A stretch of DNA of 64,000 nt, taken from NCBI RefSeq assembly GCF_900101385.1, contig NZ_FMZB01000003.1, positions 186,001-250,000 of the forward strand. Reading direction: 5' to 3'. Below are positions 1-8,912 of the stretch, piece after piece (positions within the stretch are counted from its first letter, which is position 1; every line of letters starts with the position of its first letter). The notes beneath the pieces were generated by a model. It had not been told where the DNA came from and made no database searches. It saw only the letters and a program-made list of their open reading frames with translations. Origin of the DNA: Terribacillus halophilus. Its GTDB lineage: Bacteria; Bacillota; Bacilli; Bacillales; Amphibacillaceae. The translations under genes were made by a program, and so were the position numbers.

Positions 1-843
1 AAGCAGGAAGATCGTACCTGCTGCGATGTACAGCAAGCTAGGAAAACGGAATAGCTGTTTGGTTACATCACTGCCGAGGTTCCCTTCTGAAGCTACCCTT
101 GTCACAACGATACCTGTTGCAGTAGAAATCAGGATTGCCGGGATCTGTGTTACCAATCCATCACCTACCGTAAGACGCATATACGTATTGATTGCTTCCT
201 GGAAGCTCATCCCCAATTGCATCATTCCGATGATCAAACCGAAAACAATATTGATCAACACGATGATGATCCCAGCAATGGCATCACCTTTTACGAACTT
301 GCTCGCACCATCCATTGCACCGTAGAAATCGGCTTCATTCTCTACTTTTTCTCGGCGTTTTTTTGCCTCCACATCAGATATCATGCCTGCATTCAAGTCA
401 GCATCGATACTCATCTGCTTTCCTGGCATCGCATCAAGGGTGAAACGGGCAGCCACTTCAGAAACTCGCTCCGATCCTTTTGTGATAACCAGGAATTGGA
501 TGATGACCAAAATGATGAAAACGACAAAGCCGACAAGCGGGTTACCCCCGATCACGAAGCTGCCGAACGTCTCTACTACCCCACCGGCGTGTCCTTCAGA
601 GAGGATGGCTCTAGTGGTGGAGATATTCAATGCCAAGCGGAACAGCGTCAGCAAAAGTAAGAGAGAAGGAAAGATCGAAAATTGCAGCGCTTCCTCGGTA
701 TTCATCGACACGAGAATAACTATCAAAGCAAGCGAGATATTCGTCAGGATCAAAATGCTCAAAAGCCAGCCCGGCATCGGGATGACGAGCATGACGATCA
801 CTAAAATTACTGCTATAAGTACTGACATATCCTTAAGTTTCAT
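1..843 (-). CDS. flhA: Flagellar export gate protein FlhA (N-terminal part, cut by window edge)
   Basis: FlhA is the large membrane component of the flagellar type III export gate, which recruits substrates and couples export to the proton motive force. Translating from the ATG at 843 gives MKLKDMSVLIAV followed by hydrophobic segments and the conserved FlhA core (SLLLLLTLFRLALN, then FVIGGNPLVGFVVF and DAMPGKQMSIDADLNAG). The reading frame stays open to base 1, so about 281 of the usual roughly 680 residues are visible and the C-terminal cytoplasmic domain is missing. It lies 18 bases downstream of flhB at the distal end of the fla/che operon. Confidence 0.96.
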   Translation of the reverse strand, partial: MKLKDMSVLIAVILVIVMLVIPMPGWLLSILILTNISLALIVILVSMNTEEALQFSIFPSLLLLLTLFRLALNISTTRAILSEGHAGGVVETFGSFVIGGNPLVGFVVFIILVIIQFLVITKGSERVSEVAARFTLDAMPGKQMSIDADLNAGMISDVEAKKRREKVENEADFYGAMDGASKFVKGDAIAGIIIVLINIVFGLIIGMMQLGMSFQEAINTYMRLTVGDGLVTQIPAILISTATGIVVTRVASEGNLGSDVTKQLFRFPSLLYIAAGTIFLL

Positions 844-861
844 GTTGAATTTCCTCTTCTC

Positions 862-1941
862 TTACAATTTACGCTCCGTGCGGTAAACGAAGGCGAGCAC
901 TTCTGCAACTGCTTGGAAAAACTCTTCCTGGATCGGCTGATTAAGCTCCACTTTTTTATATAATCCGCGTGCCAGCGGTTTGTTTTCCACCATCATTACA
1001 TCATTCGCCTTTGCAATTTCCTTGATTTTAAGCGCTACATGGTCCATTCCTTTCGCAATGACAATCGGTGTATCAGACTTTTTGTCGTCATACTGTATGG
1101 CAATCGCGAAGTGAGTCGGGTTGGTAATGACGACATCGGCTTTTGGAACCTCACTCATCATCCTCATCATGGACATCTGACGCTGCTTTTCTTTAATTTT
1201 GGAACGAATCAATGGATTACCTTCCATGTTTTTATGCTCATCCTTGATATCCTGTTTGGACATGCGGATATTCTTCTCAAAGTCAAACCGCTGATACGCA
1301 TAATCCAGTGCTGCAATAAACAGCAAAGCCAAAGTAGCTGCAAAACCCATATATAACGTTATCTTGCCGAAAAACTGCATGGCATTCTCCGGAGCCTTCA
1401 TGAACATGGTCATAACCGTATCCATGTTCTGCCAAAGCACATAGAAAGTCACCGCACCTACCAACCCGATCTTCAGCAAAGATTTCAGCAGCTCGACCAA
1501 AGCTCGGACAGAAAAAATACGTTTTGCCCCTTGGATTGGGTCAATCTTTTTCAAGTCAAACTTTATTGCTTCCCCGCTGAAAAGCAATCCGAACTGCCCA
1601 AAATTAGAAACCAGACCTGCAACGATGGCAAAGCCCATTATCGGGCCGACGATTTTAGCCAGGGCTATGCTCATCTCGACTAGCAGCGTCTGCACTGTAT
1701 TTGCGGTGACTTCCTGTGTGAGATATACATCAAATACACTTGTGAATAACTGGAGGAACTGTCCTTTGAAATATCCGCCCATCAAAGCCAGGACCCCTAA
1801 GGAGATTAAAAGCAATATTGCGGTATTGACATCCTGACTCTTGGCAACCTGTCCTTTTTTCCTAGTATCCTGCCGTTTTTTCGGCGTCGCTTTCTCTGTT
1901 TTCTCACCAGCGAAAAATTGCAGATCCAAACGGTATTTCAT
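862..1941 (-). CDS. flhB: Flagellar export switch protein FlhB
   Basis: FlhB is the export-gate protein that switches secretion from rod/hook to filament substrates after self-cleavage. The 359-residue product starts with a soluble KKRQDTRKKG-type segment, has four membrane segments within about residues 40-220, and carries the autocleavage motif NPTH at 274-277 before the cytoplasmic C-terminal domain. Its ATG directly follows the fliR stop, and its GGAGGGG ribosome site lies inside the end of fliR, so the two are probably translationally coupled. Confidence 0.97.
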   Translation of the reverse strand: MKYRLDLQFFAGEKTEKATPKKRQDTRKKGQVAKSQDVNTAILLLISLGVLALMGGYFKGQFLQLFTSVFDVYLTQEVTANTVQTLLVEMSIALAKIVGPIMGFAIVAGLVSNFGQFGLLFSGEAIKFDLKKIDPIQGAKRIFSVRALVELLKSLLKIGLVGAVTFYVLWQNMDTVMTMFMKAPENAMQFFGKITLYMGFAATLALLFIAALDYAYQRFDFEKNIRMSKQDIKDEHKNMEGNPLIRSKIKEKQRQMSMMRMMSEVPKADVVITNPTHFAIAIQYDDKKSDTPIVIAKGMDHVALKIKEIAKANDVMMVENKPLARGLYKKVELNQPIQEEFFQAVAEVLAFVYRTERKL

Positions 1942-2721
1942 TTAAGCCCCTCCAAACAGAACCATCAAATCACGCATTGCCACCAGCATATAGTCGAACA
2001 AGTGCCGAACCACTGTCATATAAACGCCGATCGAAAGAAATAGCAGCACGAATGCCACAAGTATCTTAATCGGCAAGCCAACGACAAAAACATTCAACTG
2101 CGGCACTGTTCTTGCTACTATTCCGATGGCTACGTCAACCAGAAACAGACAGCCGACAAGCGGTATACTCATCTGGAATGCGATTAGAAACATCTGCCCG
2201 AAGGATCGGAGCACCAATTCTATAAATGATTGATCGCCAAATGGCACCATTTCATCCAAAGGAATCAGCTGATAACTGTAGAAAATACCATCGATCAAGA
2301 GCAGATGCCCGTTGACGGACAGCAGGAACAACGTTGCAATCGTATAAAGGAATTGACCTGTCAAAGGACTTTGAGCCCTCGTAACCGGATCGATGACATT
2401 GGCAATCGCAAATCCCATCTGAAAATCGATCAAACCTCCGGCAACATTGATTGCCTGAATGACGATGAAAGCGAGCAAACCGATTGCCAGGCCAACCATC
2501 GCTTCTTTGAAAAGTAAAAGGAAATACGTATGATCGACCGGAATCGTCGGGCGATCGATCGTAAAGAATATGATCAAAGCAAGAAAAAAACTGAATCCAA
2601 TCTTGAATGTTGTCGGCACATTCCGATAAGAAAATAGCGGGACTGTCACAAAAAAAGCAACAAGACGAACCAAAATCAATGCAAATGCTGGTACAACGGT
2701 ATAATCAATCTGTGCAAGCAT
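1942..2721 (-). CDS. fliR: Flagellar export gate protein FliR
   Basis: FliR forms the inner-membrane core of the flagellar export gate with FliP and FliQ. The 259-residue product is very hydrophobic, with about six membrane segments, and contains the conserved FliR stretch GFAIANVIDP in the middle and a PQLNVFVVGLPIKI-type segment near residues 205-220. Length matches the B. subtilis protein. It lies 4 bases after fliQ and abuts flhB. Confidence 0.96.
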   Translation of the reverse strand: MLAQIDYTVVPAFALILVRLVAFFVTVPLFSYRNVPTTFKIGFSFFLALIIFFTIDRPTIPVDHTYFLLLFKEAMVGLAIGLLAFIVIQAINVAGGLIDFQMGFAIANVIDPVTRAQSPLTGQFLYTIATLFLLSVNGHLLLIDGIFYSYQLIPLDEMVPFGDQSFIELVLRSFGQMFLIAFQMSIPLVGCLFLVDVAIGIVARTVPQLNVFVVGLPIKILVAFVLLFLSIGVYMTVVRHLFDYMLVAMRDLMVLFGGA

Positions 2722-2725
2722 CTAC

Positions 2726-2995
2726 TCAGCCCACAAATTGATCCAAATTCTGCAGTATACCTGCCGCGAACTCGACCATTCTTGTCAGCATCCATGGACC
2801 GAAGAATACCAAACCCACTAATACTGCGACTATTTTTGGAATGAACGCAAGCGTCTGTTCCTGTATTTGCGTCGTCGCTTGGAATATACTGACGATCAGA
2901 CCGACAGCAAGCGCCAAGATAAGCAAAGGTCCGCTGACAATCAGCACTGTATAGATACCGCGTTCTGCAATGGAAATAACAAATTCACTGCTCAT
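2726..2995 (-). CDS. fliQ: Flagellar export gate protein FliQ
   Basis: FliQ is a small two-helix membrane subunit of the FliP/FliQ/FliR export gate. The 89-residue product has two hydrophobic segments flanking the conserved loop ATTQIQEQTLAFIPK, which is diagnostic for FliQ and its type III secretion relatives. It sits between fliP and fliR with gaps of 22 and 4 bases, the canonical gene order. Confidence 0.96.
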   Translation of the reverse strand: MSSEFVISIAERGIYTVLIVSGPLLILALAVGLIVSIFQATTQIQEQTLAFIPKIVAVLVGLVFFGPWMLTRMVEFAAGILQNLDQFVG

Positions 2996-3017
2996 AAACG
3001 TTACGCTCCTTCATCTG

Positions 3018-3683
3018 TTAAAACCCTCGCAGTAACGAGGATGTAACCAAATACCAGCCATCCACCAAAACAAATAACAGAATCTTGAATGGCAAAGAAA
3101 TGATTACCGGCGGCAGCATCATCATCCCCATTGACATAAGGATGCTGGCTACAGCCATATCAATGACCAGGAATGGGATAAAAATCATGAAACCCATTTG
3201 GAAAGCCGTCTTCAGCTCACTGATGGCAAAGGCCGGCACAAGCGTTGTCAACGGAATATCCTCGACTGATTCCGGTTTTTCCAAGCCGGCATAATTCATG
3301 AATAGAGATAAATCCTTTTGTCTTGTTTCTTCCGCCATAAACGTCTTGATCGGACCGCTTGCTTCCGTATAGGCGTCATCAAGCGATATTTCATCATTCA
3401 TCAATGGTGTGATAGCCTGATCATTTATTTCATTGAAGGTCGGCGCCATGATGAAGAAGGTCATGAATAATGCAATCCCGATCAATACTTGTGTCGGAGG
3501 TGTCTGCTGTGTGCCTAAGCTCATCCTTACAAACGACAGCACGACAACAATCCTCGTAAAGCATGTCATCAGGATCAAAATCCCTGGTGCCAAGGAAAAA
3601 ACAGTCAATAATAGCAGCAATTTTACCGAGGTCGATACACTCTCGGGGTCGGTTCCAGAAAATATATTGATAAAATCATTCAT
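3018..3683 (-). CDS. fliP: Flagellar export gate protein FliP
   Basis: FliP is the main pore-forming subunit of the flagellar export gate. The 221-residue product matches the Bacillus FliP length and shows the motifs PGILILMTCFTRIVVVLSF, FFIMAPTF and, near the C terminus, SMGMMMLPPVIISLPFKI. Like the B. subtilis protein, it lacks an obvious long cleavable signal peptide. Its start overlaps the end of fliO by 8 bases, which suggests coupled translation. Confidence 0.96.
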   Translation of the reverse strand: MNDFINIFSGTDPESVSTSVKLLLLLTVFSLAPGILILMTCFTRIVVVLSFVRMSLGTQQTPPTQVLIGIALFMTFFIMAPTFNEINDQAITPLMNDEISLDDAYTEASGPIKTFMAEETRQKDLSLFMNYAGLEKPESVEDIPLTTLVPAFAISELKTAFQMGFMIFIPFLVIDMAVASILMSMGMMMLPPVIISLPFKILLFVLVDGWYLVTSSLLRGF

Positions 3684-4365
3684 TGTCTGTATCCTTCCTT
3701 TGCTGCTGTTTCAATTGGTTTCGTGACTGTTTCAGCTTCCTTATTTCCGCTTTGAATTGTTCCTGGAAGCTGGATGCAGCCCCGCCTTCACGAGCTGCTG
3801 TTTCCTGCTGGTGCTTTTCCTCTTGCTGTTTCTTGCCCGGCATGATATTCGCCAATAAGGCGGATGCCTTCATTTCCTGCTGATCTTGTTCCGTTAGTTC
3901 CTTGATTGTCTGCTCATCATCGATTTCAGTCAGTAAATCAACGTTGTCCCCGACTCCAAGCATATACACCTTTTCACCAACCCGGACAATTTGGACGGAT
4001 TTATTGTTACCAAGTGCGATCCCTCCAATATTCTCCATAGCCCGGACTTGCTGGAATAGGCGATTCCGCTTATTCAAAAACTTGAGTAGGACATAGATCA
4101 GTCCAAGCACGACTGCCAGTGCCAATGCAAGCTTTACTAGATTCAAAAAGGTCGATGTGCCTCCAGCTTTTGCATCAGCCGAATCCGCTGCAGGTGTATT
4201 TTCTTGTTGATTTCCGGCTTCATTCATATCTTTGCAGTCATCCGATTGCGCAGCATCTGTCTTCATGCAATCCTCCACACTCGCTGCCGCATCGGCAGAA
4301 ATCGGAGAAATGACGAGATGCACCAACACAAGGAGCATGCATGCCCAGACTGTTCTTTTCATCAT
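3676..4365 (-). CDS. fliO: Flagellar biosynthesis protein FliO (FliZ)
   Basis: FliO, called FliZ in B. subtilis, is a membrane accessory that helps assemble the FliP ring of the export gate. The 229-residue product has an N-terminal signal-like hydrophobic segment (about residues 5-27, ending near ADAAAS), a short acidic extracytoplasmic part with Cys residues, one membrane helix near residues 73-92, and a charged cytoplasmic tail rich in Lys, Gln and Glu. The conserved core includes ALGNNKSVQIVRVG. Position between cheY and fliP fits. Two adjacent ATGs make the first codon uncertain by one residue. Confidence 0.9.
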   Translation of the reverse strand: MMKRTVWACMLLVLVHLVISPISADAAASVEDCMKTDAAQSDDCKDMNEAGNQQENTPAADSADAKAGGTSTFLNLVKLALALAVVLGLIYVLLKFLNKRNRLFQQVRAMENIGGIALGNNKSVQIVRVGEKVYMLGVGDNVDLLTEIDDEQTIKELTEQDQQEMKASALLANIMPGKKQQEEKHQQETAAREGGAASSFQEQFKAEIRKLKQSRNQLKQQQRKDTDNE

Positions 4366-4380
4366 TTCCTACTCACCTTT

Positions 4381-4743
4381 TTAGCTCAATGCTTTTTGAA
4401 TTGCTTCTACAACACGGTCAGCCTGGAATGGTTTGACGATGAAGTCCTTTGCACCAGCTTGGATGGCATCGATGACCATCGCTTGCTGACCCATGGCAGA
4501 GCACATGATCACTTTAGCTTCTGGATATTGGTTTCTGATTTCCTTCATTGCTGCAATACCATCCATTTCCGGCATTGTAATATCCATCGTCACCAAATCA
4601 GGAGTCAATTCCTTATATTTTTCAACAGCCTGCTGGCCATCTTGTGCTTCCCCTACAACTTCAAAGCCGTTCTTTGTCAAGATATCCTTGATCATCATGC
4701 GCATGAATGCAGCGTCGTCTACGATTAGAATTCTGTTTCCCAT
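4381..4743 (-). CDS. cheY: Chemotaxis response regulator CheY
   Basis: CheY is the phosphorylated receiver protein that binds the flagellar switch; in B. subtilis CheY-P promotes smooth swimming. The 120-residue product is a single receiver domain with the acidic pair D9/D10, phosphoacceptor D54 in TMDITMPEMDG, S82 and K104 (IVKPF). I chose the ATG at 4743 because GGAAGAG lies just upstream of it; a start six codons earlier would place that ribosome site inside the gene. It lies between the switch gene fliY and fliO, as in B. subtilis. Confidence 0.97.
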   Translation of the reverse strand: MGNRILIVDDAAFMRMMIKDILTKNGFEVVGEAQDGQQAVEKYKELTPDLVTMDITMPEMDGIAAMKEIRNQYPEAKVIMCSAMGQQAMVIDAIQAGAKDFIVKPFQADRVVEAIQKALS

Positions 4744-4769
4744 ATTTTCTCTTCCTTTCAATGGTCAAA

Positions 4770-5888
4770 TTAGTTGATCGATCTTAATCTATCGGATTGG
4801 CTAAGGATATCCGTAACACGTACACCGAAATTCTCCTCGATGACGACAACTTCTCCTTTGGCAATCAATTTATCATTTACATGGATGTCCACCGGTTCAC
4901 CTGCGAGCTTGTCCAATTCCACGACAGAACCGACCGATAGCTCCAGGATCTCCTTGATGGTGCGTTTTGTACGGCCTAACTCAACCGAAACTTTCAAAGG
5001 GATGTCCATCAGCAAGTCCAAATTGCGCGGCTGCTCGGCCGGGGCAGCAGCTGGTGTATCAAAACTCGTGAAAGCTGCTTGCTGCACATTCGGAGCAGGC
5101 TTTGTCGGCTGCGGCGCTGTTTGTGCAGGTGTTTCCTGAACAGCCGGCTGTACTTGAATCGGAGCTTCCTGTACCGGCTGTGCTGTCACTTCCGGCTCTG
5201 GCTCAGCAGGCTGCAGCAGCTCATTCACCATATCCTTGGCAAAATCGGTTGATAATAGCTGCATGATGGAAGAGTCGATCAAGTCACCGATTTTCAAATC
5301 GAATGACACACTTACTACCTGATCATCGTCTGGCAATTTATCGGCTCCAGTACCATCTGATAGATTCATCAATGCAATGGATGGCGGAGAAATATCCACT
5401 TTTTTACTGAATACGGTGCTCATGCTCGTAGCCGCTGCACCCATCATCTGGTTCATTGCTTCCTGTACAGCACTTTGATGGATCTCGTTGAACTCTTCGG
5501 CTGGTGCATTTCCATCACCGCCAAGCATTAAATCCGCAATGATCGCAGCATCACGCTGCTTGATGACGAACAAGTTCGTACCCGAAAACCCTTCCGTATA
5601 GCTTACTTCGATAGCCACATTGGGCTGTGGGAATTTTTCATACAAATCGGACCGTTTGACAACTGACGTTTTAGGTGTTGTAATGTCCACCTTCTGATTC
5701 AAAAGTGTCGATAATGTAGTTGCTGAACTACCGAACGAGATATTGCCTATTTCACCAAGTGCATCTACTTCCATCGAATCCAAATCTTCTTTAGGGAGGA
5801 TCTGCTCATCATCTGTGCTGGTCGAATCATCATCTGATCCTTTCAATAATGCATCTATCTCTTCTTGGGATAACATATTGTCAGTCAT
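4770..5888 (-). CDS. fliY: Flagellar switch phosphatase FliY
   Basis: FliY is a Gram-positive switch protein that also dephosphorylates CheY-P. The 372-residue product has an N-terminal CheY-binding-like peptide (LSQEEIDALL), a CheC-type phosphatase region with two E-x2-N motifs (ALGEIGNISFGS and VQEAMNQMMG), a Pro/Gln/Ala-rich linker at about residues 220-280, and a C-terminal FliN/SpoA domain with ELGRTKRTIKEILEL. The ATG at 5888 has a strong G-rich ribosome site and overlaps the fliM stop by 8 bases (ATGACTGA). Confidence 0.96.
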   Translation of the reverse strand: MTDNMLSQEEIDALLKGSDDDSTSTDDEQILPKEDLDSMEVDALGEIGNISFGSSATTLSTLLNQKVDITTPKTSVVKRSDLYEKFPQPNVAIEVSYTEGFSGTNLFVIKQRDAAIIADLMLGGDGNAPAEEFNEIHQSAVQEAMNQMMGAAATSMSTVFSKKVDISPPSIALMNLSDGTGADKLPDDDQVVSVSFDLKIGDLIDSSIMQLLSTDFAKDMVNELLQPAEPEPEVTAQPVQEAPIQVQPAVQETPAQTAPQPTKPAPNVQQAAFTSFDTPAAAPAEQPRNLDLLMDIPLKVSVELGRTKRTIKEILELSVGSVVELDKLAGEPVDIHVNDKLIAKGEVVVIEENFGVRVTDILSQSDRLRSIN

Positions 5889-6882
5889 TTTCTTCCCCCC
5901 CTGTTTCAATCTCTTCCATTATTTGTATCGCCATTCTATTTTTCTGTTTGCCTGGCTGTGCTTTGAATTTCACTTGGTTGTCCACTTTTACATCCATTGG
6001 ACGATCAATCGGCTGATTCAGCATCAGCACATCACCTTCCTGGAGTTTCATCAACTCCTCGACCTGGATCATCGTTTCCCCGAGAATCGCCTTCAAGTCG
6101 ATGGAAGCTTTCTGTATACTAGCCGATAAATCCCGCCATTCCGTCTCGTTACCTTGCTTGTCTACAGGAGCCTGCATCCAGTAATGAATGGAAAGCTTCG
6201 ATATAATCGGCTCCAAAACAACATGCGGAATACAGATATTGATCATCCCGGACGTTTCCCCGATTGTTGAATTCAGTGTTACCACGACGACCGTCTCATT
6301 CGGCGACACCATTTGAAGGAACTGTGGGTTGACCTCAAACTCTTCCAATACAGGCTCTACTTCCTCTATCGATTGCCATGCCGCTTTCAAGTTCTCCATT
6401 CCGGATTCAAACAACTGTGTCATGAGTATCGTTTCAATTTCAGTCAAATTGTTGATTTTATTGACACTGCTGCCGCGCCCGCCAAGTGTCCTATCCAGCA
6501 TTGCAAACGCAATGTTCGGGTCATACTCCATCAAAATCTTGCCCTCGAGTGGTGACAGACTATATGTATTCAGAATGGTCATCGTCGGAATCGAACGGAT
6601 GAACTCCTCGTAAGGCACTTGATCGACAGACGCAACTGATATCTGAACAAACGTCCGCAGCCTGGCTGAATAGAAAGTCGTCAGTAATCTTGCGAAATTC
6701 TCATGAACACGCGTAATGCTGCGTATTTGATCTTTCGAGAAACGGAGTGCCCGTTTAAAGTCATATGTTTTCACCTTTTTGGCTTTATCGTCCTGTTTCA
6801 GCTCATCTGCATCCATTTCACCGGAAGATATAGCGGATAACAGTGCATCGATCTCATGCTGTGATAAGACCTCTTCTGCCAT
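5881..6882 (-). CDS. fliM: Flagellar motor switch protein FliM
   Basis: FliM is the C-ring switch subunit that receives CheY-P and connects FliG to FliY. The 333-residue product begins with the CheY-binding motif LSQHEIDALLSAI, followed by a middle CheC-like domain lacking phosphatase motifs and a C-terminal SpoA domain (GDVLMLNQPIDRPMDVKV). The ATG at 6882 is preferred because GGAGGTGA sits 6-8 bases upstream; an in-frame GTG three codons earlier overlaps that ribosome site. It overlaps fliY by 8 bases. Confidence 0.96.
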   Translation of the reverse strand: MAEEVLSQHEIDALLSAISSGEMDADELKQDDKAKKVKTYDFKRALRFSKDQIRSITRVHENFARLLTTFYSARLRTFVQISVASVDQVPYEEFIRSIPTMTILNTYSLSPLEGKILMEYDPNIAFAMLDRTLGGRGSSVNKINNLTEIETILMTQLFESGMENLKAAWQSIEEVEPVLEEFEVNPQFLQMVSPNETVVVVTLNSTIGETSGMINICIPHVVLEPIISKLSIHYWMQAPVDKQGNETEWRDLSASIQKASIDLKAILGETMIQVEELMKLQEGDVLMLNQPIDRPMDVKVDNQVKFKAQPGKQKNRMAIQIMEEIETGGEEND

Positions 6883-6914
6883 GCACGTCACCTCCGTTCC
6901 TGCTTTTCAGTGGT

Positions 6915-7328
6915 TTATTGTAATACTTTGCTGATCGTATAGGCATCCTTGATCGAGCCTTCTTGCATTTCCTCATTCAGTTTTTTCTTCAGATTGGCTT
7001 CCAAGTCCGCCAATCCAGCTTGGAAATCGTCTTTATTCATCGTGGTCATTTCCTTGATCACCAGATTCTTCAGCTGAAACTGTCTTGCAGTCAGTTCTTC
7101 CTTCGCTTTTTCACCGTCTGTGATGAGCTGGAATTGAATCCGGACAATACTGCCATCTTCCAAGTCCGTCGTGATCTCATCCGTTGTCACGGAATGTTCA
7201 GCAAGCTCTGTTGCAGAAGGTTCCTTCGCTTCGGATGTAGGGCTCGTGAAGAAATTCCAAGCCGCGTAACCGCCAGCACCCAAGATGATGACAACCGATA
7301 AAATGATTATAATTACTTTAGCGTTCAT
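6915..7328 (-). CDS. fliL: Flagellar basal body-associated protein FliL
   Basis: FliL is a single-pass membrane protein around the stator that helps motor output. The 137-residue product has one N-terminal membrane helix (about residues 4-26), then a periplasmic-type FliL domain with LEDGSIVRIQFQLITDGE and a C-terminal helical region. Its start lies inside the end of swrD (11-base overlap), and fliM follows after 32 bases, the standard order. Confidence 0.94.
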   Translation of the reverse strand: MNAKVIIIILSVVIILGAGGYAAWNFFTSPTSEAKEPSATELAEHSVTTDEITTDLEDGSIVRIQFQLITDGEKAKEELTARQFQLKNLVIKEMTTMNKDDFQAGLADLEANLKKKLNEEMQEGSIKDAYTISKVLQ

Positions 7329-7536
7329 TCTTCTCTTGTTTCTCCTTTGTACCGATCAAGCCGATAGATTGATAGAATTCGCGGATTTTCCTCACAACTT
7401 CTATCTCTGACTCCTGAACGATGATTTTTTTACTGGAAGTGAGTGTGATCGTCGTATCAGGAAAGGATTGGATTTGCTCAATGAACAATGCATTCAATGA
7501 AAATGATTCTCCATTCAATCTTGTTAACTGAATCAT
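7318..7536 (-). CDS. swrD: Swarming motility protein SwrD (FlbD family)
   Basis: SwrD (YlzI, FlbD family) increases flagellar torque and is needed for swarming in B. subtilis. The 72-residue product begins MIQLTRLNGESFSLNALFIE, which is the diagnostic FlbD pattern, and keeps the TITLTSSKKIIVQES strand region; the tail is charged. It sits between flgE and fliL, where it is always found in Bacillus fla/che operons. It overlaps fliL by 11 bases. Confidence 0.92.
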   Translation of the reverse strand: MIQLTRLNGESFSLNALFIEQIQSFPDTTITLTSSKKIIVQESEIEVVRKIREFYQSIGLIGTKEKQEKNER

Positions 7537-7571
7537 ATCTAAAGGGAGCCAGGAACCCCCTTCACCTCCTT

Positions 7572-8447
7572 TTAACGTTTCAGGTTAACAAGCTCTTCCA
7601 AAATTTGATCGGAAGTAGTGATGATTCTAGTATTTGCCTGGAAACCACGCTGCGCGATGATCATATTGGTGAATTCTTCGGAAAGGTCGACGTTGGACAT
7701 TTCCAAGGCACCAGCAACCACTTTCGCAGTACCGTCAGCCTCGCTGTTTGGTATTTTAAAACCATTCAACGGCACATCCGCTCCACCCTGATAGTTATCT
7801 TCAATCATTAATCCTGCATTTGCAGTTAAGCTGTATGTGCTGCCACCATTCTTCACAAGGCCACCTGGATTGGAGAATTTAGCAAGTGCAATTTGGTAGG
7901 AGTTATCAGTTGCGCCCTCCGGGATTTCCCCGCCAGTGAACGAAATCTTCCCGGTTCCATCTATACTGATTTGTGTAGCACCTTCTGGAACTGTAATGGC
8001 TTCACCTAGAGCATTGAGAACAAATAGACCATCACTATTGACGAGTCTGCTCTCGCCGTCCAGGTAGAAGTTGCCCGCTCTAGTAAAACTGATGCCCGCA
8101 TCATTTATACTATCTACTTCCGGATTTGATGAAAGTATGAACATTCCATCACCTTCCAATTGCAAATCCAGATTACGATCTGTATTTTGACGGTTACCTT
8201 GAGTATGTACATTATCAATTGCACCAATTTGGGATCCAGTACCTACTTGGCTGGCATTTGTTCCTCCAGTGCCATTGGCAACAGGGTCAGTGGAGGCTTT
8301 AATTTGCTGACTCATCATATCTTGGAACGTTATTCTGCTTTTTTTGTAGCCTGCTGTATTGACATTGGCGATATTATTTCCGACAACATCCAAGTTATTT
8401 TGAAAACCTTTCATTCCCGAGATACCAGAGTAAAGTGAGCGTAACAT
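7572..8447 (-). CDS. flgE: Flagellar hook protein FlgE (FlgG-like)
   Basis: This is the hook structural protein, exported through the type III apparatus. The 291-residue product has the N-terminal rod/hook signature LDVVGNNIANVNTAGYKKSR (about residues 19-38) and the C-terminal heptad segment ending ILEELVNLKR, with a variable Gly/Asn/Thr-rich centre. The Bacillus protein has been called FlgG or FlgE; position after fliK and flgD supports hook protein. Length is close to the 264-residue B. subtilis protein, the extra being in the central region. Confidence 0.94.
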   Translation of the reverse strand: MLRSLYSGISGMKGFQNNLDVVGNNIANVNTAGYKKSRITFQDMMSQQIKASTDPVANGTGGTNASQVGTGSQIGAIDNVHTQGNRQNTDRNLDLQLEGDGMFILSSNPEVDSINDAGISFTRAGNFYLDGESRLVNSDGLFVLNALGEAITVPEGATQISIDGTGKISFTGGEIPEGATDNSYQIALAKFSNPGGLVKNGGSTYSLTANAGLMIEDNYQGGADVPLNGFKIPNSEADGTAKVVAGALEMSNVDLSEEFTNMIIAQRGFQANTRIITTSDQILEELVNLKR

Positions 8448-8468
8448 GCTTCATCATCCTTTTCTTTT

Positions 8469-8912
8469 TTATTCGTTGCTTACTTTAATAACAGCGTCTG
8501 CGTAAATCGACTTTCCATTCTCAAGTTCCAAAACAGCGTAGCCACCATTTTGCGTCACAGCTGTCACCTTACTGGTGATAGTGTCAGTGATTTCGCCTGA
8601 ATCCAAGTCATATTCGTTATAAGTCACTTGCTTATCGATCATATGACTATACTGGAGAACAGGAGACATGACTGTCTGATTAGTGGCAATGGATTCAACG
8701 GCTTCCGATATATTCATCACTTGCTCCAAGTTGGTAAAGGAAGTCATTTGATCAACAAACTTCGAATCATCCATCGGGCTAGTTGGATCTTGGTTTTGCA
8801 ATTGGACCATCAGGATCTGAAGAAAATCATCTTTGTCCAGTGTGGCACTTGGCGTTCTCGTTTTCTGCGAGTCTAAATAATAGCTGGAATCAATACTGCT
8901 TGTTGTTGTCAT
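8469..8912 (-). CDS. flgD: Flagellar hook-capping protein FlgD
   Basis: FlgD is the scaffold that caps the growing hook. The 147-residue product contains the conserved FlgD N-terminal stretch LDKDDFLQILMVQLQNQDP followed by FVDQMTSFTNLEQV, and a short C-terminal beta domain (KVTAVTQNGGYAVLELENGK). Its ATG overlaps the fliK stop in an ATGA arrangement; the hook gene follows 21 bases later. Confidence 0.95.
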   Translation of the reverse strand: MTTTSSIDSSYYLDSQKTRTPSATLDKDDFLQILMVQLQNQDPTSPMDDSKFVDQMTSFTNLEQVMNISEAVESIATNQTVMSPVLQYSHMIDKQVTYNEYDLDSGEITDTITSKVTAVTQNGGYAVLELENGKSIYADAVIKVSNE